From positions 2,418,001 through 2,482,000 of the forward strand of contig CP143430.1 of assembly GCA_039636795.1 (NCBI GenBank): a stretch of 64,000 nucleotides of DNA, given 5' to 3'. Position numbers and translations under genes: made by a program. The notes beneath the pieces are model-generated. The model ran no database searches. It worked only from the letters and a program-made list of their open reading frames with translations, and had not been told where the DNA came from. Of the stretch, positions 16,866 to 26,451 are shown one piece after another (position 1 is the stretch's first letter; each line of letters begins with the position of its first letter). The DNA comes from Micrococcaceae bacterium Sec5.1 (lineage in GTDB: Bacteria > Actinomycetota > Actinomycetes > Actinomycetales > Micrococcaceae).

Positions 16866-19016
16866 ATGGCTGGGTGGAATGCTGACACTGCTGCAGGGCC
16901 GTCCGGGCCGGGTTCGGTCACCCTGGTGGAAGGCGCATCGTTCTGTATCTCCGCGGCAAACGGCGACATTCAACCCCAGTTTCCACACGGGGTTTTCGTC
17001 GAGGACACGCGAATCCTTTCCTCTTGGCGTGTGCTCATCAACGGCGCCCCGCTGGAGCCACTGGGGGCGAAGACGAAGGAACCGTACCGTGCTTTGTTTA
17101 TCGGGCGTGTCCCACGCCCAGATGGATACGCGGATAGCCCCCTGATCGTCGAACGTCTCCGCGAGGTTGGTGCCGGCATTCTGGAACGGATTACTGTCCG
17201 AAACTACTCGCCGTCCAGCGCTGAATGTGCTCTGACTCTTCACGTGGAGGCGGACTTCGCGGATCTCTTCGAGGTGAAAGAGGCCCGAATCCAGCGGCGC
17301 TGGGAAGAGTCCCGTGACGTATCGGGCGACTCGCTAATCATCAGGGCGGTCTGGCAGGACGTTCAGAAGGGTGTTGTGGTGGCGGCCGACGGGGCCGACA
17401 TAACCCCCGAGGGGCTTGCCTACCGATTCAGTGTTCCCGCGCATGAACAGTGGAGTACTGTGTTAAGCGTCACGGCCTTCGCCGGCGGAACCCCCTCCGC
17501 CGCACGCTTTATTCGGGCCGATGAAGGCGAAATGTCTCCTCGTGACCGGCGCCGCCAGGAGTGGGTATCCAAGATCCCTGTACTACACATCAGCAACGCG
17601 TCAATCGAACGCACGCTCCGGCGCAGCTACGACGACCTCGGCGCTCTGCGCATTCAGGATCCTGACCACCCCAACAGGATCGTAGTGGCTGCTGGTGCCC
17701 CCTGGTTCATGACTTTATTTGGCCGGGACTCGCTTTGGGCGTCCCTTATGGCACTGCCCGTTGATCCCTCCCTGGCCTTCGGCACCATCCAGACTTTGGC
17801 CGACCGTCAGGGGCACGTGACGGATGAAATGAGCGAAGAGGAGCCGGGCAAAATCCTCCACGAGGTCAGATTTGGCGTATCCAGTGGGCTGGCATTGGGC
17901 GGGAAACCCAGCTACTTCGGCAGCGTTGATGCCACGCCGCTTTTTGTGGCACTGTTCGGCGAGGTCAGCCGCTGGGGATTCGCATCAGAAACCATTGCGG
18001 ACCTTCTGCCACATGTCGACCGGGCGCTGGACTGGATCCGCCACTACGGGGACAAGGACGGCGACGGTTTTATCGAATATTCACGGCTCAATGATCACGG
18101 CCTGATCAATCAGGGATGGAAGGACTCGTGGGACGGCATCAACTTCGCCGATGGGAATATAGCTCAGCCACCTATCGCTTTATGCGAGGTGCAGGCCTAC
18201 GTCTACGGCGCTTATCTGGGCCGGTCGTGGATAGCTCACGAAGCCGGTGACTTGGAGCTTGCGGCCGAGTATCGGGAGCTCGGGGCGCGGTTGAAGAAGC
18301 AGTTCAACGAACAGTTTTGGCTGCCTCACCGTGGTTACTACGCCGTCGCCCTGGACGGCGACAAGCGGCCGGTCGACGCCTGTGCTTCCAACATGGGTCA
18401 ATGCCTTATGTTTGGGATCGTTGACAACGACAAGGCTGCGCTGGTGGCTGACCAGTTGATGTCCCCTGAGATGTTCAGTGGCTGGGGTGTGAGAACGTTG
18501 GCCAGCAACATGGGCGCATACAACCCTGCCAGCTACCACAATGGATCAGTTTGGCCCCACGACAACGCGATTATCGCAACAGGACTCCTGCGTTACGGCT
18601 TTATCGAGCAGGCGCAGAGGATCGCGACAGCGCTGTTTGAAGCGGCAGAGTACTCCGAGGGGCGGTTGCCCGAATTGTTCTGCGGCTTCGGCCGCGATCA
18701 ATTTGACGAACCCCTCCCTTACCCCACAGCATGCTCCCCGCAGGCATGGGCGGCAACCACGCCAATCCAACTGATCAAGAGCTTGATGGGTTACCACGTC
18801 GACGTTTTGCAAGGCGGAGTTTGGTTGGATCCCGTGCTCCCGAAATCGTATGGCGACCTCCACCTCACCAACGCCCCCCTGGCAAATGGCAGGATCACAA
18901 TTGATATCTCCGATTCGACCGCAGCCGTTGAGGGACTGCCGGAAGGAATAGTGTTCCACCGCGGAATCCGGCCCCGGGTGACCGACTTGGTGGAGAACGT
19001 CAAAGGCCAGCGGTGA
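16866..19016 (+). CDS. Glycogen-debranching-type amylo-alpha-1,6-glucosidase
   Basis: 716 residues. The N-terminal GDE_N-like beta domain (residues about 15-205; FPHGVFVEDTRILSSW, VRNYSPSSAECAL) precedes an (alpha/alpha)6 barrel with APWFMTLFGRDSLWASL, DGDGFIEY, LINQGWKDSWDG and NPASYHNGSVWPHDNAI, where acid/base carboxylates of this glycosidase group lie. It likely hydrolyses alpha-1,6 or related alpha-glucosidic linkages in the cytosol. ATG 16866 with GGAGAAGGG upstream; the GTG one codon earlier is possible. It is not obviously linked to the F420 genes beyond its proximity, though glucose-6-phosphate supply to Fgd is conceivable. Confidence 0.85.
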   Translation: MAGWNADTAAGPSGPGSVTLVEGASFCISAANGDIQPQFPHGVFVEDTRILSSWRVLINGAPLEPLGAKTKEPYRALFIGRVPRPDGYADSPLIVERLREVGAGILERITVRNYSPSSAECALTLHVEADFADLFEVKEARIQRRWEESRDVSGDSLIIRAVWQDVQKGVVVAADGADITPEGLAYRFSVPAHEQWSTVLSVTAFAGGTPSAARFIRADEGEMSPRDRRRQEWVSKIPVLHISNASIERTLRRSYDDLGALRIQDPDHPNRIVVAAGAPWFMTLFGRDSLWASLMALPVDPSLAFGTIQTLADRQGHVTDEMSEEEPGKILHEVRFGVSSGLALGGKPSYFGSVDATPLFVALFGEVSRWGFASETIADLLPHVDRALDWIRHYGDKDGDGFIEYSRLNDHGLINQGWKDSWDGINFADGNIAQPPIALCEVQAYVYGAYLGRSWIAHEAGDLELAAEYRELGARLKKQFNEQFWLPHRGYYAVALDGDKRPVDACASNMGQCLMFGIVDNDKAALVADQLMSPEMFSGWGVRTLASNMGAYNPASYHNGSVWPHDNAIIATGLLRYGFIEQAQRIATALFEAAEYSEGRLPELFCGFGRDQFDEPLPYPTACSPQAWAATTPIQLIKSLMGYHVDVLQGGVWLDPVLPKSYGDLHLTNAPLANGRITIDISDSTAAVEGLPEGIVFHRGIRPRVTDLVENVKGQR

Positions 19017-19194
19017 TCGGACTTGGCAGGTCATGCCTTCGGAGGAACCCCCCTGGTCCTGAATGGCGCCCGTAGGTAGAGCCTCCACGACGTCCGGCTT
19101 CGCCCCATGGAATTTAGGAAAAAATCGGCCATTCAATTGGCAGGCCGAGTTGACCCGTGTACAGCAGGTTGCCGATTACACCGGTGCCACGCTC

Positions 19195-19391
19195 CCCGGC
19201 GATAGTGACAGTCTCCAAGCGGCCCCATTGGTAACGTCGACGATCGCTACGAGCTCACCAGGCATAACTTCAATAGAGATTGCCCTGACTGGTTTGACAA
19301 CGCCGCGGCGTCGCGTTGCTTGGCGGACAGACGGTGAGGTGCCGTATACGTTGCGATATTCAATGATCCGGGTGATCATCCCGCACCTCAC
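19195..19391 (-). pseudogene. ABC transporter ATPase N-terminal relic
   Basis: The minus strand reads ITRIIEYRNV ... VRAISIEVMPGELVAIV followed by NGA, matching the start of an ABC ATPase (EYRNVS...ISIEVRPGELVAIVG-NGAGKS) but losing the Walker A and everything after. It lies in the 400-bp gap between the debranching enzyme and citrate synthase. Weak but suggestive. Confidence 0.35.
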
Positions 19392-19423
19392 CGCTGGGAT
19401 CGAGAGGCAATTAAGATTGCCAG

Positions 19424-20557
19424 CTACACGGCACGCTCCTCCTGGCCGTTGTATTCGCCCAGAGGGCGGATCAGGGAGTTGGACGACAGTTGTTCCATGA
19501 AGTGGGCTGTCCAGCCTGTGATGCGGCTGGCGACGAACAGGGGAGTGAAGGTTGGAGTGTCGAAGCCCATGAGGTGGTAGATGGGGCCGGCGGGGTAATC
19601 GAGGTTGGGTTTGATGTTCTTGGCCTCGTCCATCGCCTGTTCCAAGCCGTTGTAGAGGCCCAGGAGTTCCGGCCGCCCGTAGTGGGCGATCATCTTTTCC
19701 AGGGCCGCTTTCATGGTCGGCACACGGGAGTCGCCGCGTTTGTAGACGCGGTGCCCAAAACCCATGACCTTCTTCTTCCGGGCCAGGGCGTCTTCCATCC
19801 AGGCCTTCGCGCGGGCGGCTGCTTCCTCGAGGGATTCCTGGGGGCGGATGCCGATTTCGTCGAAAGTGTGCATTACGGCTTCGTTCGCGCCGCCGTGCAG
19901 CGGGCCTTTAAGCGCTCCGATGGCTCCAGTGACCGCCGAATGCAGGTCGGAGAGGGTGGAGGTGATGACGCGGGCGGTGAAGGTGGAGGCGTTGAAAGAG
20001 TGTTCGGCGTAGAGGATCATCGAGACGTTGAAGGCTTCCACGACTTCCGGAACCTGTTCTTCGCCGAAGGTCATCCAGAGGAAGTTCGCCGAATATCCGA
20101 GGTCTTCACGGGGTTCCACGACTCCCTGGCCCCATCGGCGGCGCTGGTCGTAGGCCACGACTCCCGGCATAGCCGCCCAAAGGTCGATAGCCTTTTTCAT
20201 GTTGGCCCCGGGTGATGAATCCTCTGCCAACTTATGGCGCGCTCCGAGCACAGAAGCCGCGGTGCGGCACACGTCCATCGGGTGGGCGTGCATGGGCAAT
20301 GTGTCGATGATGGCCTTAAGGGCAGGGTCGAGTGCCCGTCTGGACCGTTCCAGTGCGCTGAACTCGACCAGCTGCTGCTGGGTGGGCAGCTCACCGTTCC
20401 AGAGCAGATAGGCTACCTCTTCAAAGCATTTAGCCGTGAGTTGCTGTACCGGGTACCCGCGATAAAGCAGTGAGTTCGTTTCAGGGTTGACCTTTGAGAC
20501 GGCGGTGTGGTCCACAACGACGCCGGCCAGGCCCTTTCTAATCTCTGTGTCAGCCAT
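19424..20557 (-). CDS. prpC: Citrate synthase / 2-methylcitrate synthase
   Basis: 377 residues, similar to the short actinobacterial PrpC/CitA type: EIRKGLAGVVVDHTAVSKV, NSLLYRGYPVQ, HPMDVCRTAAS, GALKGPLHGGANEAVM (catalytic His), KVMGFGHRVYKRGDSR (second His) and PAGPIYHLMGFDTPTFTP. It condenses acetyl- or propionyl-CoA with oxaloacetate; the PrpC-like features favour a methylcitrate role, useful if propionyl-CoA comes from the catabolic operons here. One residue is missing relative to relatives in KC-FEEVAYLLW. No prpD or prpB is adjacent; a PrpB-like protein is at 47.7 kb. Confidence 0.88.
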   Translation of the reverse strand: MADTEIRKGLAGVVVDHTAVSKVNPETNSLLYRGYPVQQLTAKCFEEVAYLLWNGELPTQQQLVEFSALERSRRALDPALKAIIDTLPMHAHPMDVCRTAASVLGARHKLAEDSSPGANMKKAIDLWAAMPGVVAYDQRRRWGQGVVEPREDLGYSANFLWMTFGEEQVPEVVEAFNVSMILYAEHSFNASTFTARVITSTLSDLHSAVTGAIGALKGPLHGGANEAVMHTFDEIGIRPQESLEEAAARAKAWMEDALARKKKVMGFGHRVYKRGDSRVPTMKAALEKMIAHYGRPELLGLYNGLEQAMDEAKNIKPNLDYPAGPIYHLMGFDTPTFTPLFVASRITGWTAHFMEQLSSNSLIRPLGEYNGQEERAV

Positions 20558-21064
20558 GCTGGACTCCTTTGCAGTTCTTGTTCTAGTGATATCGGGAATC
20601 TGTATACATCCGGCTCTCTTAAATCCAAATTAAAAGCAGAGCAGCCAAATCGGAATGTATGTTAAATTAGGCGATGGTTCGGCATTCGTTTCGCAAACTT
20701 GAGCGCGACGAATTTCGTCTAGCCCTACGGTTCTAATCTCGGCACACGTCTCATTCCTTAAGTCCTTGCCCACCGTCCAACAGTTCGTGGCGGTGGTGAA
20801 GCAAGAACTCGTGTCTGTAATGAAGGCCAACCCAAGGGGATGCGTTGAATTCATCAATGTTGAACGCTTGGAGCTCAATCCGTGCTTTTGGGTAGTGCGC
20901 CCTATCAGGGTCTCCTGACCCAAAGATAGGCTGATCTGGGCTATTGAAAGTAAATCGACGCCACAGCATGGTCTCTTCCTGTCTTGTTGGGGTCAATGAA
21001 TTGGATAACCAAACGGATTATCATGGGTCGTTCGCCCGTCTGGACCTAAAGGTGTACATGTCCA
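20558..21064. other. Intergenic region between citrate synthase and pntB
   Basis: About 500 bp of lower GC. It holds one small candidate ORF (see 20751-20969) and otherwise nothing recognisable. No tRNA-like fold or T-rich terminator was found by eye. Confidence 0.4.
20751..20969 (-). CDS. Small hypothetical protein
   Basis: 72-codon frame starting MLWRRFTFNSPDQPIF with a credible ribosome site (AGGAAGAG) five bases upstream. The product is hydrophilic and His-rich near the end (HYRHEFLLHHRHELL). I do not recognise a family. It may be a real small gene or the start of a truncated one. Confidence 0.3.
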   Translation of the reverse strand: MLWRRFTFNSPDQPIFGSGDPDRAHYPKARIELQAFNIDEFNASPWVGLHYRHEFLLHHRHELLDGGQGLKE

Positions 21065-22534
21065 CTAGAACGCTTTGAGGATGTCTTCGACGCGGGTTTT
21101 GGCGTCGCCGAAGAGCATGTGGGAGTTGTCTCGGTAGAAGAGGGGGTTTTGGACGCCGGCGTAGCCGGTGGCCATGGAGCGTTTGAAGACGATGACGTTT
21201 TCGGCTTCCCAGACGCGGAGGACGGGCATTCCGGCGATGGGGCTGCCTGGGTCTTCGGCTGCGGCGGGGTTGACGGTGTCGTTCGCGCCGATGACGAGCA
21301 CTACGGAGGTGGCGCCGAGGTCGTCGTTGATTTCGTCCATTTCCAGGACGATGTCGTAGGGGACTTTGGCTTCGGCGAGGAGGACGTTCATGTGTCCGGG
21401 GAGTCGTCCGGCGACTGGGTGGATGCCGAAGCGGACGTTCACGCCGCGTTCGCGGAGTTGGTGGGCGAGTTCCGCGACGGGGTATTGGGCTTGGGCGACG
21501 GCCATGCCGTAGCCGGGGGTGATGACCACGGACGAGGCGTTGGTGAGCATTTCCGCGGTGGCTTCAGCGGTGGTTTCGCGGTGCTCGCCCTGGTCCGTAT
21601 CGGTTTTGTTGGGGGCGGTGATGCCGAAGCCGCCGGCGATCACGGAGATGAAGGACCGGTTCATGGCTTTGCACATGATGTAGGACAGGTACGCGCCCGA
21701 GGAGCCGACCAGGGCGCCGGTGATGATGAGCAGGTCGTTGTTCAGCAGGAAGCCAGCGGCGGCTGCGGCCCAGCCGGAGTAGCTGTTGAGCATGGACACG
21801 ACGACGGGCATGTCGCCGCCGCCGATGGAGGCCACCAGGTGCCAGCCCAGTCCGAGGGCGAGCAGGGTGACGACGATGAGGAGCCAGAGCTGGGAGTCGT
21901 TGACGTACCAGACGGTCAGGGCGATGAACGCGGCGATGGCGCCGAGGTTGATCGCGTTCTTGCCCGGCAGCATCAGCGGTGAGGACTTCATCCTCGCGGA
22001 GAGTTTCAGGAACGCCACGATGGAGCCGGTGAAGGTCACGGCGCCGATGAAGACGCCGATGAACACTTCGGCGTGGTGAACATCTTTCAGGGCGCCGGCC
22101 AGTTCCGGGGCTTGGAGGTGTCCGTTCCAGCCGACCAGGACGGCGGCGAGGCCCACGAAGCTGTGCAGCAGGGCGATCAGTTCGGGCATGCCGGTCATTT
22201 CCACGACGCGGGCGCGCCAGAGCCCGATGGCGCCGCCGATGATGACCGCGGCGAGGAGCAGGCCCAGGCCGGTCAGGGCGTGCCCGGTGCCCCAGGCGTT
22301 CTGGAGGGTCAGCCAGACGGTCGCCGCGAGGGCGATGACCATGCCGGTGATGCCGTAGATGACACCTGCCTTGGCTTTTTCGTGTTTGCTTAGCCCGGCG
22401 AGGCTGAGGATGAACAGCAGGGCCGCGACGATGTAGGCCGCCCCTGCGATGGTCTCGGCGGTCAGCGGACCGGCGGCGGTGTCAGACACGGTAAGGCTCC
22501 TGGTAAGTGTTGCTGCTGCGGTGACGGCGCTCAT
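21065..22534 (-). CDS. pntB: NAD(P) transhydrogenase subunit beta
   Basis: 489 residues. The first about 280 are a bundle of hydrophobic helices (domain II). The C-terminal NADP(H)-binding domain III carries [56 protein letters not shown] and [18 protein letters not shown], the standard PntB motifs. With PntA it uses the proton gradient to make NADPH from NADH at the membrane, relevant to the many NADPH- and F420H2-using enzymes here. Start overlaps the pntA stop (ATGA). Confidence 0.96.
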   Translation of the reverse strand: MSAVTAAATLTRSLTVSDTAAGPLTAETIAGAAYIVAALLFILSLAGLSKHEKAKAGVIYGITGMVIALAATVWLTLQNAWGTGHALTGLGLLLAAVIIGGAIGLWRARVVEMTGMPELIALLHSFVGLAAVLVGWNGHLQAPELAGALKDVHHAEVFIGVFIGAVTFTGSIVAFLKLSARMKSSPLMLPGKNAINLGAIAAFIALTVWYVNDSQLWLLIVVTLLALGLGWHLVASIGGGDMPVVVSMLNSYSGWAAAAAGFLLNNDLLIITGALVGSSGAYLSYIMCKAMNRSFISVIAGGFGITAPNKTDTDQGEHRETTAEATAEMLTNASSVVITPGYGMAVAQAQYPVAELAHQLRERGVNVRFGIHPVAGRLPGHMNVLLAEAKVPYDIVLEMDEINDDLGATSVVLVIGANDTVNPAAAEDPGSPIAGMPVLRVWEAENVIVFKRSMATGYAGVQNPLFYRDNSHMLFGDAKTRVEDILKAF

Positions 22535-24087
22535 GAACGGACCTTCCCGGCCGTGAACATGGCGAGCATGCGCCGGGTGACCGCAAAGCCGCCGAAGATA
22601 TTGATGCTGGCCAGCAGGACGGCGATGGCGGCCAGGGCCTGCGTGGCAATGTTGTCGGTGGTGATCTGGAGCAGGGCGCCGACGACGATGATCCCGGAGA
22701 TCGCGTTGGTCACCGACATCAGCGGGGTGTGAAGGGCGTGATGGACTTTGCCGATGACGTAGAAGCCGACCACGACCGAGAGCATCAGCACCGTGAAGTG
22801 CTGGGGCAGCGGCGCCGGGGCCACGGTGTTAAGGCCGAACAGGGCCGCGATGCCTGCGGTGAACAGGCCTGCCTTGCCCGCCGGGCTGAGGCCTTCCTTC
22901 TTCTTCGGAGCCGTAGTTTCGGCGGCTGTTCCGGCCTCGGTCGTCGCGGCAGGGGCTGCGGAGACTTGAACAGGGGGTGGCGGCCAGGTCTTCTCGCCGT
23001 TCCGGACCACGGTCACGGAGCGCTGGACGACGTCGTCGAAATCGATCCGCAGGACCCCGTCTTTGTCCGGGGTGAGGAGCTTGAGGAGGTTCAGCAGGTT
23101 CGTCCCGTACAGCTGGGAGGCCTGGGCCGGGAGCCGGGCCGGCAGATCCGTGTAGCCCAGGATTACCACACCGTTGTCCGTGACGATGCGTTTCCCGGCG
23201 ACGGAGCCTTCGACGTTTCCGCCCTGGCCCGCGGCCATGTCCACGATCACGCTCCCCGGTTTCATGCCCGCGACGTCGTCTGCGGTGAGCAGCTTCGGTG
23301 CGGGCCGGCCCGGGATCAGTGCCGTGGTGATGATGATGTCCACCTCCGCTGCCTGCTCGGTGTAGATCTGTGCAGCGCGGGCGTTGTACGCCTCGGACGT
23401 GGCCTTCGCGTACCCGTCAGAGGACTTCATCTCCTCCTCGACCTCGACTTTGAGGTAGGTCCCGCCGATGGACTTCACCTGGTCCGCGACCTCGGGCCGC
23501 GGATCGGTCGCCCGCACGATCGCGCCCAGGCTGGACGCGGCACCGATCGCCGCGAGCCCGGCAACACCGGCACCGGCCACGAGGACCTTCGCCGGCGGGA
23601 CCTTGCCCGCCGCGGTGACCTGCCCGGTGAAGAACCGCCCGAATTCGTGCGCTGCCTCAATCACGGCACGGTACCCGGCAATGTTCGCCATCGAACTGAG
23701 CACGTCCATTGACTGTGCCCGCGAAATCCGCGGCACAGCATCCAACGCCAGCGCCGTGATAGGACGCGAAGCCAGCGCCTCCACCACCTCCGGCAGCAGG
23801 CCAGGGCTCAACATCCCGATCAGCGTCGCCCCCTCAGCCAGCCGGCCAATCTCTTCACCAGTGGGCGGGTTCACCCGCAGCACGACATCGGCGCCCCACG
23901 CCTCATCCGCACCAACAATTAGTGCCCCAGCCTCTTCGTACGCTTCATCACGGAAAGACGCGGACTCCCCAGATCCCTTCTCGACCACCACCTCGTAGCC
24001 CAGGGCCAGCAACTGCTTCACGGTGACAGGCGTCGCCGCCACCCTCGTCTCGTGACCCAACTCGGCCACGATGCCAATACGTGTCAC
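22531..24087 (-). CDS. pntA: NAD(P) transhydrogenase subunit alpha
   Basis: 518 residues, a single-chain alpha subunit like that of E. coli rather than the split PntAA/PntAB seen in many bacteria. Residues 1-370 form the NAD(H)-binding domain I ([36 protein letters not shown], the mobile-loop region and [16 protein letters not shown]). An Ala/Thr/Glu/Lys-rich linker (about 385-415) leads to three or four transmembrane helices ending [10 protein letters not shown]. First gene of pntAB. Confidence 0.96.
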   Translation of the reverse strand: MTRIGIVAELGHETRVAATPVTVKQLLALGYEVVVEKGSGESASFRDEAYEEAGALIVGADEAWGADVVLRVNPPTGEEIGRLAEGATLIGMLSPGLLPEVVEALASRPITALALDAVPRISRAQSMDVLSSMANIAGYRAVIEAAHEFGRFFTGQVTAAGKVPPAKVLVAGAGVAGLAAIGAASSLGAIVRATDPRPEVADQVKSIGGTYLKVEVEEEMKSSDGYAKATSEAYNARAAQIYTEQAAEVDIIITTALIPGRPAPKLLTADDVAGMKPGSVIVDMAAGQGGNVEGSVAGKRIVTDNGVVILGYTDLPARLPAQASQLYGTNLLNLLKLLTPDKDGVLRIDFDDVVQRSVTVVRNGEKTWPPPPVQVSAAPAATTEAGTAAETTAPKKKEGLSPAGKAGLFTAGIAALFGLNTVAPAPLPQHFTVLMLSVVVGFYVIGKVHHALHTPLMSVTNAISGIIVVGALLQITTDNIATQALAAIAVLLASINIFGGFAVTRRMLAMFTAGKVRS

Positions 24088-24241
24088 TATTTTCTCTCTC
24101 TAAGATTTGATGCCCGGTAAATGCTGATGCCTCTGCCGACGCGGTCAAGGTCCAACAGGCTTGACCTGGCATTAAAGCCCGTGCCCCGAGGAGAGGATCC
24201 CCGTAGGGAACGAGCCGAACTGAGCTAGTTGTAGAAGATCG

Positions 24242-24275
24242 TGGTATCGCATCCAGCCTCATGGTATCGTATTCA
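24242..24275. promoter_or_regulatory. Tandem LacI-type operators, operon 1
   Basis: TGGTATCGCATCCA at 24242-24255 and TGGTATCGTATTCA at 24262-24275 are spaced 20 bp. They lie about 75-105 bp upstream of the LLM start, in the promoter region of the five-gene operon. The second copy and all sequence after it are duplicated at 46365 onwards. Confidence 0.65.
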
Positions 24276-25521
24276 TAAGTTTGTTGGGCGGGTGGTTGTC
24301 TGGTTTTTTGGGAGCCACGCACGATTGGGTTAAGTCGAGGTGGAGTCTTGTCAGCAAGGACGGAAGAGATGTTGAACGTGCCTTCGGAAGCGGTTGATGT
24401 TCGCGTGGACAAGTGGTCAACGCCGGTTTTGAATGATGAGAATCGGTTGAAGTTGGCCACGTTCGCTACCAATATGCGCGGGAGTGTGACGCTTGCCAAT
24501 GTAGAGGGCAAGGTCCTGGGCAGTTGGGAGGAGAGCCTTCGGTTGGCGCAGCATGCTGACCGGATCGGGTTTGACGCGGTGATCCCGGTGCAGCGGTGGC
24601 GCGGGTTTGGTGGGCAGTTCAATTTGTCGGACCGCTCTTTTGAGCCGTTCACATGGGCCACTGCGTTGTTGGCGCGAACGGAGCGGATCCAGGCGTTTGC
24701 CACGGTTCAGGTTCCCGTGATCCACCCCATGATGGCGGCCAAGATGGCAGTGACTGCCGATCATGTGTCGGGGGGCCGGTTCGGGATCAACGTTGTGGCG
24801 GGGTGGTTCCCGGAGGAGTTCGCAATGTTCGGCCTTACCCAGCGGGAGCACCAGGCCCGGTACGCCTACGCTGATGAGTGGACGACTCTGCTCAAACGCC
24901 TGTGGACCGGGGACTCCCCGGTGGATTTCGATGGTGAGTACATCAAGGCTGTTGACGCGTTCTCGGACCCGCACCCGTTGCAGGACCCCTACCCGGTGAT
25001 TATGAATGCGGGCACCAGCGGCCCCGGCCGTGAGTTCGCTGCCACCCATAGTGATCTCATCTTCGCGTCCCTGCAGGACATGGCGACCGCGCAGCGTCAA
25101 ATCGCCGAGATCAAGCAGCAAGCGTTGAGCTCCCACGGTCGCCAGGTGCGTGTCTTCGGGCGGGTGCACATCGTGTGTCGGCCGACCGAGCAGGAAGCTC
25201 AGCAGTACTTCCGCTGGGTGCACCGGGACAACGCTGATGTTGCCGCGATCGAGAAGTTGCTTGCGGGGGTTAGCGCCAATTCGGACAGTTTCGACGTTGA
25301 TCCGGAAGAGCACGCCAAGACAATCGAGCGACTCGCTGCCGGCCGTGGCGCCATGACGATTGTTGGTACCCCTGAGCAGGTGGTCGCATCCCTGCTGGAG
25401 CTGACCAACGCCGGACTCGACGGAGTGGCCATCTCCTGGGTCGACTACGACGAGGGACTCCAGCAGATGGAAGACGACATCCTGCCCCTCATGATCCAAG
25501 CCGGCCTCCGCAGCTAAACCG
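24262..25521 (+). repeat. 1.26-kb duplication, copy 1
   Basis: From the second operator through the LLM stop codon and the following AAAC, this stretch matches 46365-47626. Differences seen are confined to the leader (GGGCGGGTGG against GGATGGTGTGG, and one T in a T-run). The encoded proteins look identical. Downstream sequence differs completely, so each copy heads a different operon. Confidence 0.85.
24348..25517 (+). CDS. RutA-like LLM flavin monooxygenase, copy 1
   Basis: 389 residues from a TTG preceded by GAGGTGGAG; an ATG 21 nt downstream is an alternative start. The barrel carries QRWRGFGG, DHVSGGRFGINVVAGWFPEEF, VIMNAGTSGPGREFAA and DGVAISWVDYDEGLQQMEDD, the layout of the RutA/DszA-like group that uses reduced FMN and can form a flavin-N5-peroxide. 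NVVAGW rather than the GVGAG of F420 enzymes argues for FMN. The flavin reductase at the end of this operon is the likely partner. It heads operon 1 behind tandem operators. The exact reaction (oxygenolytic C-N, C-S or C-C cleavage) is unknown. Confidence 0.85.
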   Translation: MSARTEEMLNVPSEAVDVRVDKWSTPVLNDENRLKLATFATNMRGSVTLANVEGKVLGSWEESLRLAQHADRIGFDAVIPVQRWRGFGGQFNLSDRSFEPFTWATALLARTERIQAFATVQVPVIHPMMAAKMAVTADHVSGGRFGINVVAGWFPEEFAMFGLTQREHQARYAYADEWTTLLKRLWTGDSPVDFDGEYIKAVDAFSDPHPLQDPYPVIMNAGTSGPGREFAATHSDLIFASLQDMATAQRQIAEIKQQALSSHGRQVRVFGRVHIVCRPTEQEAQQYFRWVHRDNADVAAIEKLLAGVSANSDSFDVDPEEHAKTIERLAAGRGAMTIVGTPEQVVASLLELTNAGLDGVAISWVDYDEGLQQMEDDILPLMIQAGLRS

Positions 25522-25528
25522 CAGCAGG

Positions 25529-25559
25529 CCGACCCCCGGCCACCCGTGGGGACGGTCGG
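25529..25559 (+). terminator. Possible intercistronic hairpin
   Basis: CCGACC (25529-25534) can pair with GGTCGG (25554-25559), with additional C-run/G-run pairing inside. There is no T-tract, so it is more likely an attenuator or mRNA-stability stem between the LLM gene and the crotonase gene than a full terminator. Confidence 0.35.
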
Positions 25560-25625
25560 ACCGCCCGGCGGAACAGCACCTATTCCGGTGCACCCACAAC
25601 CGCGCTCAATGGAGAGGAACACCAC

Positions 25626-26435
25626 ATGTCGACAAGCGCCACAGCAGTCCGGACGGACGAGCAGGTTCGACTATCGCTACAGGATTCTGTGCTTCTGATC
25701 GAGATGGTGCGGGACAGTAACCGCAATGCTCTGACGACTGAGATGAAGCACGCACTAAGCGAAGCTCTCATCGAGGCTTCCAAGCCCGAGGTTCGTTGCG
25801 TAGTCATCACAGGAACCGGGAAGGCGTTTTGCGCCGGAGGCGATGTCAAGGCAATGCATGAACTGCAGTCTCCCGGAGCGGCGGACAAGGCGATGCGCCA
25901 ACTGCACGAAACCATCGTCCTGCCTCTGTTGCGGCTCGCGAAGCCGACGATTGCAGCGGTCAACGCCGTGGCAGCCGGAGCTGGCGTCGGCCTAGCTCTT
26001 GCTTGCGATTTTCGCGTGGTTTCGAGGCAGGCGGATTTCGTCTTGGCATTCAGCCGTATTGGACTTGTGCCGGATTTCGGCGTGTCCTACACGCTGCCGC
26101 GCCTCGTGGGCGCAGCGAGGGCCAAGGAACTTGCCTTCATCAAGGGACGATTGACTGCCGAGGAAGCCAGCCAGTGGGGACTCGTCACAGAGCTTTGCGC
26201 ACCGGACGCCGTCCTCGGACGTGCAATGGAACTTGCCAAGCAACTTGCCGCTGGTCCCACTGTTGCGCTCGGGCTCACCAAGCGCATGCTCGACGACAGC
26301 TTTTCGTCGAGCATCCATGACGCGCTTCAGCTCGAGGCAGAAAGTCAGCGTGACGCGTGGTCAACGAGGGATCACGAGATCGCCCGTAACGCGTTCATCC
26401 AGAAGAACGACATGCCGTCTTTTCAAGGTCGATGA
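25626..26435 (+). CDS. Enoyl-CoA hydratase/isomerase, PaaG-like
   Basis: 269-residue crotonase-fold protein. It shows the oxyanion-hole loop AFCAGGDVKAM and the second loop VAAGAGVGLALACDFRVVS. The catalytic segment FSRIGLVPDFGVSYTLPRLVG has Asp where hydratases usually have Glu, as in PaaG-type isomerases. It would hydrate or isomerise an unsaturated acyl-CoA in a ring-derived degradation route. Shine-Dalgarno GGAGAGGA precedes the ATG. Second gene of operon 1. Confidence 0.88.
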   Translation: MSTSATAVRTDEQVRLSLQDSVLLIEMVRDSNRNALTTEMKHALSEALIEASKPEVRCVVITGTGKAFCAGGDVKAMHELQSPGAADKAMRQLHETIVLPLLRLAKPTIAAVNAVAAGAGVGLALACDFRVVSRQADFVLAFSRIGLVPDFGVSYTLPRLVGAARAKELAFIKGRLTAEEASQWGLVTELCAPDAVLGRAMELAKQLAAGPTVALGLTKRMLDDSFSSSIHDALQLEAESQRDAWSTRDHEIARNAFIQKNDMPSFQGR

Positions 26436-26451
26436 AAGGTACTCCAGAGAA

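Noticed and set aside
22729..23712. Plus-strand frame of 327 codons antisense to pntA
   Set aside because: Composition follows from high-GC third positions of pntA; no recognisable domain.
24417..25625. Minus-strand frame of 402 codons, repeated at 46522-47730
   Set aside because: It exists twice only because the LLM gene beneath it is duplicated; its ends diverge at the duplication border and it has no motifs.
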